Shown here piece after piece: positions 33,383 to 42,382 of a stretch of DNA of 43,811 bases. Position 1 is the stretch's first letter; every line of letters starts with the position of its first letter. A model generated the notes under the pieces. It ran no database searches, was not told the origin of the DNA, and saw nothing but the letters and a program-made list of their open reading frames with translations. A program made the position numbers and the translations under genes. The stretch comes from Roseofilum reptotaenium CS-1145 (lineage in GTDB: Bacteria; Cyanobacteriota; Cyanobacteriia; Cyanobacteriales; Desertifilaceae), in NCBI RefSeq assembly GCF_028330985.1, contig NZ_JAQMUE010000085.1:1-43811 (forward strand), written 5' to 3'.

Positions 33383-34837
33383 ATGTCCGATCCAAGTCCC
33401 AATCTGTTGAATGTCCCGCGATTGCTCTTCGATTTGCACCAAGCCAATCGGATTGCCCAAAGTATTTATGGCTGTTTAGATGCTCGAGAAATTGCCAATC
33501 GAGTCACGCAAGAACTGGTTGAACAGTTTAATTGTAGGTTAGCCCGAATTTGGCTGGTAGAACGTCAGTTTTCTCATCTCAAACTGGTGGCTTCTTCTGG
33601 GTTATATACCAATACCGATGGCTGTTTCGGACAAGTGCCGATGGGAGCGTTTAAGGTCGGGAAAATCGCGCAAAATCGCGTGTCTTTTTTAAGTAATAAT
33701 CTACCGGATGAACCTTGGGTGAAGGATCGAGATTGGGCTATTCATCATGGCATTCAAGGATTTGCCGGGTATCCTTTAGCCACCCCAGAAACGGTAGTTG
33801 GAGTATTAGCGGTGTTTAGTTGCGAACCCCTAGCCCCAGAATTTTTAGAGATATTATTGAGTTTGTGTACGACGGTGACGGTCGCTTTGGGGAATGCGCT
33901 GGAATTTGAAAAATCGCAGCATTCTAAGCCGGCCCAGCGATCTCCGTTCAACTTGCCTTCTCCTATGCTTTCGGATCGCTTGGCACATATCTTACAGCGC
34001 GTGCCCTTAAAATTAGTGGGGACAGAGCGATCGCTACCCATCTCGTTCACCTATCTATTCTTACGTTTGGCGGAAGTCGTGCAGCAGCTCAATTGCATGA
34101 CTTGTTCTTTAATTTACGAACAAGAGTTTGCGATTTTGCGATCGATTATACCGGTTTCTGAGGCGATCGCCCTGGAAGAGAACAGCCTACAAGATAGTTT
34201 CCTGCCTCATGAGATCGAGCATATTTCCTTTGCTAGTACCTGTTTGGGAGGACGATTAGAAGCAACTTTAGACAGTCCCCAAACCATTCTCCAAATTGCT
34301 CTGCAACTCCCCTATACCCAAGAGCCAAACCCTATTCGCGTGCGGGTTAATATGCGATCGCCGGCTTTGCAGTTTGCCTTTTCGCAAATGGTTGTTGCTG
34401 CCGGGTTTAGTCTATGCGTGACTCCCTCAAAAAAGATCCCTTTAATTAGCGATCGCAGTAGTTTAATTCATGAAAGTCAGTATGTAGTTTGGGTGCAGCA
34501 CGATAGCCCAATTATTCCCAAAACCGTGAAAGCGAAAATCGACTTAGAAACCCATCCCACACAACTCAGGCAAGCGATTGAAACGATTATGGGTGGAGGA
34601 ATCTGGGGAATTGAAGATGACACGCAAACCCAACCCACCCTATCCGTACGAGAGCGAGAAGTGATGAAATTACTGACCCAAGGATTGCGCGATCGGCAAA
34701 TCGCGAATCGGCTTTATATTAGCGAAAGTACTGTTAAGTTTCATATTAACAATACTTTAGCCAAACTCAAAGCTAAAACACGGATGCAGGCTCTCTATCA
34801 ACTGATGCAAAATGGTTGGTTTGACGATCAGTGTTAA
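33383..34837 (+). CDS. GAF-LuxR transcriptional regulator
   Basis: A regulator of 484 residues from the ATG. The N-terminal GAF domain (about 20-165) opens with LFDLHQANRIAQSIYGCLDA and contains FAGYPLATPETVVGVLAVFS. A middle region (about 195-400) has no family I recognise. The C-terminal LuxR-type HTH (about 415-475) is LSVREREVMKLLTQGLRDRQ with the recognition helix SESTVKFHINNTLAKL. The placement, divergent from the Nit1C-like oxidoreductase, suggests that it controls that gene and the glycosyltransferase. The GAF ligand is unknown. The frame also opens 39 bp upstream at TTG 33344. Confidence 0.85.
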   Translation: MSDPSPNLLNVPRLLFDLHQANRIAQSIYGCLDAREIANRVTQELVEQFNCRLARIWLVERQFSHLKLVASSGLYTNTDGCFGQVPMGAFKVGKIAQNRVSFLSNNLPDEPWVKDRDWAIHHGIQGFAGYPLATPETVVGVLAVFSCEPLAPEFLEILLSLCTTVTVALGNALEFEKSQHSKPAQRSPFNLPSPMLSDRLAHILQRVPLKLVGTERSLPISFTYLFLRLAEVVQQLNCMTCSLIYEQEFAILRSIIPVSEAIALEENSLQDSFLPHEIEHISFASTCLGGRLEATLDSPQTILQIALQLPYTQEPNPIRVRVNMRSPALQFAFSQMVVAAGFSLCVTPSKKIPLISDRSSLIHESQYVVWVQHDSPIIPKTVKAKIDLETHPTQLRQAIETIMGGGIWGIEDDTQTQPTLSVREREVMKLLTQGLRDRQIANRLYISESTVKFHINNTLAKLKAKTRMQALYQLMQNGWFDDQC

Positions 34838-34865
34838 AATATCGAGACTAGTACAGCACTTCGCC

Positions 34866-35596
34866 CAGAAGTGTTGAATCTTAATATAAAACTTTACATT
34901 CAACTGAAGAAAAGTCCCTAGTGAACTAAATGAGGGTTTCTGGAATCAGATCGTAGCTCCAATGAATAATAGAGCAGTGCTGACTAAGTTCGACTGGCAA
35001 ATAACGGAATTTATCCAACAGGCTTTGGCCATAGAACTGATGAACTTCCATTAACTGCAAGAGCAAGTCAGCGATTAACACCATCAGAATTGGTAAGGTC
35101 ACTCCAGTCTCATTTTTAGTAATTAATTTATCGAGTTCCCAATGCTTTCGATAGATTTCACTAATCTCTTCGTTGCTCATTTCGATTAAGTTAGTGGCCA
35201 GACGATATTCAGTTCTGTCTTCTAAATCACAGAACCATGCTACCCGATATCTTTGGGGTTCAAAGTGAGTTTTCATATAGAACTTGTGGTCTTCTCTCGA
35301 TTTACACGCTTTAGAGAAGGTCGATATATCCACCTTCATACTTGTATGATTCAATCGGTAGAACAAGCCTCTCATACAAGTCAAACTATTATCGAGTAAG
35401 AAGTTTAACCAGATTTCAAAGAAGAGGCAAGAGTTGAGAACTGGGTAGTCATGAGCAGACAATGACTTGAGAATCAGTTTGACCAGATTGGTAAAGGAGA
35501 CTACCATTTAGATAATATTATTTTGATACTTGAGGATAGAATGCCATATTTTATTCTCTTTTTTTTTCGGCATTAAGCTAACATTCAACACTTCTG
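34866..35596. mobile_element. Internally deleted IS4-like element with 14-bp TIRs
   Basis: CAGAAGTGTTGAAT (34866-34879) and its exact reverse complement (35583-35596) bracket a 731-bp segment that contains only a shortened IS4-like transposase frame. A shared TTAAT lies just inside each end. No target-site duplication is visible next to the repeats. Its length is about half that of a full IS4-family element. It may still be mobilised in trans by an intact relative. Confidence 0.72.
34926..35507 (-). pseudogene. IS4-family transposase, internally deleted
   Basis: A 193-residue frame that is still open but lacks most of the catalytic core. The N-terminus and helical region (FTNLVKLILKSLSAHDYPVL, KVDISTFSKACKSRE) and a C-terminal part (MKTHFEPQRYRVAWF, RTEYRLATNLIEMSNEEISE) match IS4 transposases. 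The section with both catalytic Asp residues is missing after KACKSRE, and the IYRKHW motif jumps straight to ELDKLITKN, losing the segment that normally carries the catalytic Glu. It cannot transpose itself. Two independent deletions that keep frame are needed to explain it. Confidence 0.78.
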
Positions 35597-35648
35597 TTGC
35601 TCCCCCTATCTCGCTATCAAAGCATAAAGCACTGTAACTACTATCCCT

Positions 35649-36275
35649 TTATTTACCTTCCCCTTTTGCCTCTTCAATCCAACGATCAAACTGCTCTTGA
35701 TTGTCCTTCACCCATTCTTGAGCCAAACGGCGCATATCTTCCGTTGTATTCTGCCCTTCTTTAATCCGTAAACTCGCTTTATTCATATCTTCCAGGGGAA
35801 TTTGCACCAAATCAAACCAGCGTTTGGCTACTGGATTATCTGCTATAAATTTTAGGTTAGATATTACTTTTTGAGTCGGTCTAGAAAAAACAAGATTCTT
35901 TCCATTAAATGTAGTATCTTCCTCAGTTAAATCAGTAATGTATTCTGGGGAAGAAGTAAAAGGGACTTCTAACCAAATCACATCTTCACCTGGCTTTAAA
36001 ATAGCACTAATCCAATTAGGTATAATAGAAGATGGGTTTTTCCTCTTCGTAACGAGTAATTGCATCGGCTAATAAAGCAGTATAGCTTCCTTGATCATGC
36101 TCTACCGTATCTTGAAGTTTATAGGCTTCAATATGGTGATTTGTGGTCAGCTCACAACTCCAACCTGGATTGCATCCGGTTAAATTTGCTTTTCCATCTC
36201 CATCCAAGTCAAACAATTTAGCAATTTCCGGATCTTGAAATTGTTCTAGATTAGAAATATCGTACTCCGAATATG
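35649..36275 (-). pseudogene. Decayed third ProX-like binding-protein gene
   Basis: The C-terminal half of a glycine-betaine-binding protein, clearly a paralogue of the two genes upstream. One frame (up to about 36275) reads YDISNLEQFQDPEIAKLFDL, then DGKANLTGCNPGWSCE and ends KPIFYYT; the next frame continues WISAILKPGEDVIWLEVPFT to the natural C-terminus. A frameshift near 36020-36030, in the segment equivalent to PILFYAYNPHWI, separates them. The signal peptide and the first 140 or so residues are missing. It is the last and most decayed of three tandem copies. Confidence 0.82.
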
Positions 36276-36382
36276 ATGTTTTTTGGAGAGGATTTAATAG
36301 TCATGATATTATAAGATTATATATTCCAGGACTATGATAACAATCTTGATTCATATTTATCCAGTTATCTTCATAAAAATTA

Positions 36383-37450
36383 TCAACTTTCTGCTTTTGC
36401 TTCAGCTAACCATTGATCGAACTGCTCTTGATTTTCAGAAATCCATTCTTCTGCTAAAAGACGAACTTTCTCAGGGCTATTTTCTCTTTCCCTAATCCGC
36501 AAACTCACTTCATTCATATCTTCAAGAGAGAGTTGGACTAATTCTAACCACCGTTTTGCAACTGGATTAGCGGCTGCAAATTCTGGGTTGACAACAATTT
36601 CTTGTGCCCCTCCTGGAAAACCTGTATTTTTCCCATTAAACGTGGTTTCTGCTTCAGTAAAATTTTCATTTCCTGGGAAAGAAGTAAATGGAACTTCTAA
36701 CACAATTGTATCGTTATCTGGTCTTAAAACCGCAGAAATCCAATGGGGATTATAAGCATAAAATAAGATTGGCTGTCCTTGTTGATAGCGACTAATCACA
36801 TCAGTCAGCAAAGCTTCATACACTCCTTGCTCTTGTTCAACGGTGTCTTGCAGTCTATAAGCTTCTATATGATGATTGATCGCTGATACACAACCCCAAC
36901 CTGGATTACATCCAGCTAAATTTGCTTTTCCATCTCCATCCCAGTCAAACAATTTAGCAATCCGTTCATCTTTCAATTGTCCGAGATTAGTAATTCCATA
37001 TTCTTGAGCCGTTTTTCGATCAATTCGATATCCCCTAGTGCCAATGGGAACAAAAACTCCTAGTTTTTTTATTTTTTTATCCCCCCCTGCTTGGTTAAAC
37101 ATGCCATCATGACTGGGGCTATAGTAAATAACACTATAATCTAAATCTCCATTAGCAATAGAAAAATAAATTCCGGGATACTCTAGTTCTTTAATAGTAG
37201 CAACTTTATAGCCTAGCTTTCTTAGACCAATATTGACCACTTCAGTTTGAAATATTTCTTGAAGCCAGGTACTATGAGCTGAACGAATAGTTACTTCGTT
37301 GAGGGACGAATTTTGAGTTGAGTTTTGCGTAGTATAACAGCCAGCTAATCCCATGGTTAGAGATAAAATAGTTGAAGTTAATATGATTTTTGACCAAATC
37401 TTTAATCGCATTAAATTACTTTGAAAAGATGGATATTTGTATTCAGGCAT
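36383..37450 (-). CDS. proX: ProX-like glycine betaine-binding lipoprotein, copy 2
   Basis: A 355-residue OpuAC/ProX-type binding protein. A signal peptide ends in the lipobox LTMGLAGC, so it is an exported lipoprotein. Family features are VTIRSAHSTWLQEIFQTEVV, the YSVIYYSPSHDG loop, GTRGYRIDRKTAQEYGI, CNPGWGCV and FYAYNPHWI, whose tryptophans would supply an aromatic cage for quaternary ammonium ligands. The start could be the ATG at 37450 or at 37411 (MRLKIWSK), which gives a more normal signal. Only 4 bp separate it from the upstream paralogue. No permease or ATPase gene is present, so its partner is elsewhere or it acts as a receptor. Confidence 0.87.
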   Translation of the reverse strand: MPEYKYPSFQSNLMRLKIWSKIILTSTILSLTMGLAGCYTTQNSTQNSSLNEVTIRSAHSTWLQEIFQTEVVNIGLRKLGYKVATIKELEYPGIYFSIANGDLDYSVIYYSPSHDGMFNQAGGDKKIKKLGVFVPIGTRGYRIDRKTAQEYGITNLGQLKDERIAKLFDWDGDGKANLAGCNPGWGCVSAINHHIEAYRLQDTVEQEQGVYEALLTDVISRYQQGQPILFYAYNPHWISAVLRPDNDTIVLEVPFTSFPGNENFTEAETTFNGKNTGFPGGAQEIVVNPEFAAANPVAKRWLELVQLSLEDMNEVSLRIRERENSPEKVRLLAEEWISENQEQFDQWLAEAKAES

Positions 37451-37454
37451 GGTT

Positions 37455-38486
37455 TTATTTATTTACCGCTTTCGCCTCTTCAATCCAGCGATCGAACTGC
37501 TCTTGATTTGCACTCACCCATTCTTCTGCTAAACGGCGAATATCCTCCTGAGCATTTTCACCTTCTTTAATCCGTAAACTTATTTTATCCATATCCGCAA
37601 GGGGAATTTTTACCCTCTCAAACCAACGTTTTGCCATGGGATAATTGTCTGCAAAGGTTTTATTAATCACAATATTCTGTTGGCTTCCTGGAAACCCTGT
37701 ATTTTTGCCATTAAATGTAGTCTCTTCTGCGGTTAAATTACTCAATCCTTCTGGGAGAGAGGTAAAAGGAACTTCTAACCAAACCGCTTCTTGATCCGTT
37801 TCTAAAATGGCAAATATCCAATGGGGATTATAGGCATAGAATAAAATGGGTTTTCCTTGTTCATAACGAGTAATTACATTAGCCAGAAGAGCAGTATAAT
37901 TTCCTCGATCTTGTTCAACGGTATCTTCAAGTTCGTAGGCTTGGATGTGATGATCGATCATCGATTCGCAACTCCACCCTGTATTACATCCCGCTAAATT
38001 TGCTTTTCCATTTCCATCTAAATCGAAGAGTTTTGCCAGTTGTGGATCTTTCAATTGAGCAATGTTATTAATTCCATATTGATCGGCTGTTTTCTTGTCA
38101 ATTCTGTATCCTTGGCTTCCTTCAGGAATCAACAACCCTGAGATCTCCAATTTTTCATTGCCACCAGCGTTTTCAAAAAAATCTTTATGGGCTGGATTAT
38201 AGTAGATGACCGTATAATCGAGGTCGCTATTAGCCAGAGAAACATAGATAACAGAGTAATCTAATTCTTTGACGGTATCTATAGTGTAACCCAGTTTTTC
38301 TAGTCCCAAATTTACAACTTCTGTTTGAAAACTTTCTTCCACAAAACCACTATGGGCGGCTCTAATCGTAACGGGTTTAGCATTTTCATTGGTTCTTTGG
38401 GTGGGTTGACAGGCGATTAACCCTATCATTAGAGAAAGAATTGTAGGAATCAATCGGGATTTTAACATTGATATTCTTTTATTCAT
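37455..38486 (-). CDS. proX: ProX-like glycine betaine-binding lipoprotein, copy 1
   Basis: A 343-residue lipoprotein, close paralogue of the gene downstream. The lipobox is IGLIAC. Shared elements are VTIRAAHSGFVEESFQTEVV, DYTVIYYNPAHK, GSQGYRIDKKTADQYGI, CNTGWSCE and ILFYAYNPHWI, and the C-terminal DRWIEEAK. Its ATG lies inside the end of the glycosyltransferase gene (8-bp overlap, ATGAATAA), so it is translationally coupled to it. That coupling links a compatible-solute-type binding protein to surface-glycan synthesis, which is unusual. Confidence 0.88.
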   Translation of the reverse strand: MNKRISMLKSRLIPTILSLMIGLIACQPTQRTNENAKPVTIRAAHSGFVEESFQTEVVNLGLEKLGYTIDTVKELDYSVIYVSLANSDLDYTVIYYNPAHKDFFENAGGNEKLEISGLLIPEGSQGYRIDKKTADQYGINNIAQLKDPQLAKLFDLDGNGKANLAGCNTGWSCESMIDHHIQAYELEDTVEQDRGNYTALLANVITRYEQGKPILFYAYNPHWIFAILETDQEAVWLEVPFTSLPEGLSNLTAEETTFNGKNTGFPGSQQNIVINKTFADNYPMAKRWFERVKIPLADMDKISLRIKEGENAQEDIRRLAEEWVSANQEQFDRWIEEAKAVNK

Positions 38487-41400
38487 GTTGTAAGATGACT
38501 TCTTTCACCATTGCCAAGTGTTTCGGCAACTGTTTTTGGTTGTCAAATAAACGATTCACTCGTGCGTAAGCATTTCCCCGTAAGCGGTTGGCGTAGTCGG
38601 TTTCGATCGCCTCCACCAGGACGTTGGCTAAGGCTTCTGGATCGCCAGGACGCACCAAATACCCTTCGTGGCGATCGCCGATCATCTCCGGTATGCCAAA
38701 CACATTGGTGCTGACAATCTTTAAATCAAATGCCATGGCTTCCAAAACCACCCTCGGAAAGGACTCTTCAAAACTGGTGCAGACAAAGATATCGCTTAAA
38801 CCAAAAAAGTCAAACACATAGCGCGTTTCTGGATACATTTTCACATAATCCAGCTTTAGCCTCTCTTGCACCTGACGCAAATAGTCCAGATAGATAATTT
38901 CGCGAGTTCCCACAATCAGAAACTCTAGGTTCTTAAACTGCGAGGCTGGATAAATCTTCTCTAAGTGCTTAATGGCTTCTAAGAAAATATGCTGTCCTTT
39001 ACGCTCGCACGTCGTTCCAATCACCGAAATCACCGTTTTTTCCTCAGAAATTCCATATTTCTGCCGTAAATAAGACTTGTTATTGCTTTCGCGAAACTCG
39101 GCAATTTTTCCTAAATTCATGCCTCCGGGAATCGTGCGAAAACGGCCGTGAACATCCAAATCGTGGAAGATCTGCCGCGTGGCATCGGCGACAAAAATAA
39201 CCCGCGACGCATTCTGAAAACAACGCTCCAATAAACAGCGCATTACTTGCGGGGGAGAGTCGCCAAAAAAGTTGCGTAAACTGCGCTCAACGGTGCAACT
39301 TTCATGGATATGCCAAATACTGGGTAAGCCAAACAGTTGGGCTAATTCTATTCCCCAAAAACCAACCATTGTATTGGACATCACCAGATCGAACTCGGTC
39401 ATGTCTAGGACTTTTCCCACCTGTTGGAGACGCTGATGGTAGGTTTCTAGGCTATTATCAACTCGTTGCAGATTATCTTCAATCAGTTTAACCGGAATAT
39501 TAAGTGCTTCGTAATCGTTGCGTAACGGTCCATCAACGAGGGAAACGATATTAACTTGGCATTCTCCCGACTCAACAAAATGCTTGGCAAAATTGTAAGC
39601 CATTAAGGGAGCGCCTTCGAGGGCTAAATTGTGGGTAACCAGTAGAATTTTAATGCCGGAAATTCGACTGCTATGGACATAGTGGAGGGGGTTTAAGTCC
39701 ATGGTCATGGAGTCGATATTAATATTGGCATTAATGTAGGGATCTTTCTTTCCCCAATATCGATCCATGAAATTCAGGTGTTCTTTGGGATTATAATAGT
39801 CTCCCCGCGAGGCACTTCCTTGATGAATGAGGGTGGCTTGGGGGGTATAAACGACCCGCTTACCGGTGTCTTGCACCCGTAAACAATAGTCCACATCATT
39901 GAGTTCTAAGCCCAATTTTTCCTGATCAAATCCCCCGACTTGATGGTAAAGTTCGGTGGACGTGAGTAAACAAGCTCCAGTGACGGATGAAACATTACGG
40001 GTGGTGTGGGGATAGAAGAGATAACCGAGTTCTTCTTTGCGTAACCCGTGGAATAAATGACCGGCTAATCCACCATTGGGGCCGATACAAACTCCGGCAT
40101 GTTGTAGGGTATTATCAGGATACAGGAGACGAGCGCCAACCACTCCGACTCCTTCAATGGACATCCAACCGACCATGTCTTCGAGCCAACCGGGAGCGAT
40201 CGCCGTAATATCATTGTTAAGCTGCAACATGAGGGGCGTTTTCACCTGTGCAGCACCAAGATTCACTAAGCGAGAATAGTTAAAGCCCTCTCGTCCGGTT
40301 AAACTGGGGTCAGGGCGTTGGGTTCTAATCACCTGATAGGTTAATTTGAGGTCTCCTAGGGAGGTTAAAGAACCATTTTCCAGTTGACTCAAAAATTCTT
40401 CTGTCTTGGGTTCCGTAGACTGATCGTCAACAATAATGACTTGCACGTAGCACGGATCTACGGTTTTCTCCAAACTAGCGATACATTCCGATAAGATTTC
40501 CGTGCGATCGCGAGTCGGAATGACGATTGTAACAGGATTTTCCGCTAAAATTGAAGCATCCCATTGCAACTGATGCAAACATAACCCGTACTTGGTGGCT
40601 AAAGCCGGTAAAAAGGGTTTCGCCTTTAAATTGCGTCGCTCCAGGGTATCGGAAATTGCTCGATAGGCACTATCAAAGACATAGGTTTTCTGCGTTCCTT
40701 TCGATGCTGTACTTTCGGGATGGACGCGCCAATGATAACAGACGTGGGGAATATGACGTACCCTATCCATCGTCGTCTTTTCCCGCACCCGCAGGTAAAG
40801 ATCGATATCCTGTGCTCCCTCTAAACCCGATCGCAGTCCTCCCACCTCGTCAATTAAGCGCTTGCGAATGACAGCTAAATGGTGGGTATAATTGTGGGCG
40901 ATCGCCATTTCTGGACTCCAAACCCCCTTCATTTGGTATCCATAGCGCTCTCCTGTGGGCGTAATTTTGTCCTCATCTGTATACATCCAATCCACATCCG
41001 GGTATTGGTCTACACATTCGGCTACCTGCAACAGCGCATCGGGAGATAACAGGTCATCATGGTCTAAAAGGGCGATATAGTGCCCCGTTGCCACCTCTAG
41101 GGCTGAATTGGTCGCCTTGACAATATGGCCATTTTCGGTTCTAAATACAACCTTAATCCGAGGGTCTGAGGCTTGCGCTGCGGTCAAAACTTCTTTAACA
41201 TGGGATTGAGTCGAGGCATCGTCAGCGATACATAACTCCCAGTTGGGGTAAATTTGCGCTTGTACCGAGGCGATCGTTTCTTCTAAAAAGCCCTTCGGTG
41301 GATTGTAAACGGGAACCACCACGCTAATTTTTACACCTGTTTTTTCTAAGCGTTGCGCCGACTCTGCCATCAACTCCCGCACCTTAACCGTTAAGCGATT

Positions 41401-42072
41401 ATGCCCTAACCAGCGCTGATAGGGGTCTTCCTGTTGCCAAGGATGAATAATTGTAGAATAGGGCGTAAGCGGTTGCGTTTGGGTTTGGTCATAGTAGCGC
41501 TTAACAAACCGAACCCAAACGAGAGGAGATAAGGGAATTCCCCCGCGCTGTTTATACGCCAAAATTACCTTAGTCATAAACCCAGAAATCATCTGGGAAA
41601 CTTTCGGTTTTGGCGGACGCTCGTACACATTTTGAATCGTAATAGTACGGGCAAAACAACAGACCGACTCCCCATTATCCAAATTCGCCATAATCTTGAT
41701 GGCAATCTCCCCAGAATAATTGGGTTCAATCGGTAAATTCCAGCCAAAGCCACTATTTTCAGCCGAGGGAGCATCAATAAACGCTTGGGTGACATCGGGA
41801 CGGGGTTCCCCGTAGGTGATGGTTTCTTCTATACTTTCATCTTGAACCAGCGTCAGCGACTCAATCGTATGACGATGATGAAACACCCAACCCGCAATCC
41901 GCAATACCCCACTGACATTGCGTTCAATGGGATTTGGACTTTCTAAAAATCCCTGGAGGTCTCCCGTGGGATTGACCTCTAGGTTGGGCGATTGCTTCAG
42001 TAAAGCCTTCAGGGGCGCTTTCACCGTTTGTATCAGGGGGTTCAGGGATTTTTTCATGCAAAGACAGTCCAC
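38479..42072 (-). CDS. Three-domain glycosyltransferase (GT2-GT2-GT4)
   Basis: A very long glycosyltransferase, 1197 residues from GTG 42072 or 1192 from ATG 42057. After a non-catalytic N-terminal region (1-240), which is beta-rich and resembles a glycan-binding module, come a first GT2 domain (about 248-500, ISVVVPVYNPPKGFLEETIA and a DHDD metal site in IALLDHDDLL), a second GT2 domain (about 517-800, VTIVIPTRDRTEILSECIAS, LQLNNDITAIAPGWLEDMVG) and a GT4 domain (about 818-1197, KILLVTHNLALEGAPLMAYN, SFEESFPRVVLEAMAFDLKI). It has no membrane segment. Such multi-domain enzymes build repeating surface polysaccharides. It heads the operon with the ProX genes. Confidence 0.92.
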   Translation of the reverse strand: MDCLCMKKSLNPLIQTVKAPLKALLKQSPNLEVNPTGDLQGFLESPNPIERNVSGVLRIAGWVFHHRHTIESLTLVQDESIEETITYGEPRPDVTQAFIDAPSAENSGFGWNLPIEPNYSGEIAIKIMANLDNGESVCCFARTITIQNVYERPPKPKVSQMISGFMTKVILAYKQRGGIPLSPLVWVRFVKRYYDQTQTQPLTPYSTIIHPWQQEDPYQRWLGHNRLTVKVRELMAESAQRLEKTGVKISVVVPVYNPPKGFLEETIASVQAQIYPNWELCIADDASTQSHVKEVLTAAQASDPRIKVVFRTENGHIVKATNSALEVATGHYIALLDHDDLLSPDALLQVAECVDQYPDVDWMYTDEDKITPTGERYGYQMKGVWSPEMAIAHNYTHHLAVIRKRLIDEVGGLRSGLEGAQDIDLYLRVREKTTMDRVRHIPHVCYHWRVHPESTASKGTQKTYVFDSAYRAISDTLERRNLKAKPFLPALATKYGLCLHQLQWDASILAENPVTIVIPTRDRTEILSECIASLEKTVDPCYVQVIIVDDQSTEPKTEEFLSQLENGSLTSLGDLKLTYQVIRTQRPDPSLTGREGFNYSRLVNLGAAQVKTPLMLQLNNDITAIAPGWLEDMVGWMSIEGVGVVGARLLYPDNTLQHAGVCIGPNGGLAGHLFHGLRKEELGYLFYPHTTRNVSSVTGACLLTSTELYHQVGGFDQEKLGLELNDVDYCLRVQDTGKRVVYTPQATLIHQGSASRGDYYNPKEHLNFMDRYWGKKDPYINANINIDSMTMDLNPLHYVHSSRISGIKILLVTHNLALEGAPLMAYNFAKHFVESGECQVNIVSLVDGPLRNDYEALNIPVKLIEDNLQRVDNSLETYHQRLQQVGKVLDMTEFDLVMSNTMVGFWGIELAQLFGLPSIWHIHESCTVERSLRNFFGDSPPQVMRCLLERCFQNASRVIFVADATRQIFHDLDVHGRFRTIPGGMNLGKIAEFRESNNKSYLRQKYGISEEKTVISVIGTTCERKGQHIFLEAIKHLEKIYPASQFKNLEFLIVGTREIIYLDYLRQVQERLKLDYVKMYPETRYVFDFFGLSDIFVCTSFEESFPRVVLEAMAFDLKIVSTNVFGIPEMIGDRHEGYLVRPGDPEALANVLVEAIETDYANRLRGNAYARVNRLFDNQKQLPKHLAMVKEVILQHE

Positions 42073-42085
42073 TCCAAATCAAGCT
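42071..42085. repeat. 15-bp direct repeat, copy 1
   Basis: ACTCCAAATCAAGCT is repeated exactly at 42293-42307, 222 bp away. This copy overlaps the start of the glycosyltransferase gene and is followed by GGAAC...GGGCCCAGAGTCGA, which resembles the tRNA-tail-like phrase beside the other copy. Confidence 0.6.
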
Positions 42086-42382
42086 GGAACCGGTGGGCCC
42101 AGAGTCGATTAGCAACACTGTAACAGAATAGCTGAAGATTGCGATCGGCGATCGATGTGCAGCGGCTTCCTGGCTAACCATACCTTTGGCGATCATTAGG
42201 AGGCAAGTTATTCTGGGCCCCTTGTTAGGTTCAATTAAAGGCAACCTATTAGGAGTTAATTGTTAATGGAACTGGGCAGAATCGAACTGACAACTCCAAA
42301 TCAAGCTAACGCTATTAAAGCAGCTCAAAGCTATACCTAGCTTGCATTCTAGAACCTTGAAAAGGAAATAGGTGCAAAACAG
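42086..42382. other. Gene-free stretch next to the integrase
   Basis: Nearly 300 bases with no gene. On the minus strand 42268-42294 reads like a tRNA 3' part: CAGTTCGATTCTG followed by CCCAGTTCCA. The T stem has one mismatch and no matching anticodon or acceptor partner could be folded, so at best it is a tRNA fragment of the type integrases leave at an attachment site. GTGCAAAAC occurs twice just before the integrase start. Confidence 0.35.
42293..42307. repeat. 15-bp direct repeat, copy 2
   Basis: An exact match to 42071-42085, adjoining the tRNA-tail-like sequence and 76 bp before the integrase start. A half attachment site is possible. Confidence 0.6.

Noticed and set aside
42263-42345. 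A complete tRNA gene on the minus strand
   Set aside because: Only a T-arm-like segment and a possible acceptor strand are visible; no matching 5' acceptor strand, D arm or anticodon stem could be found.
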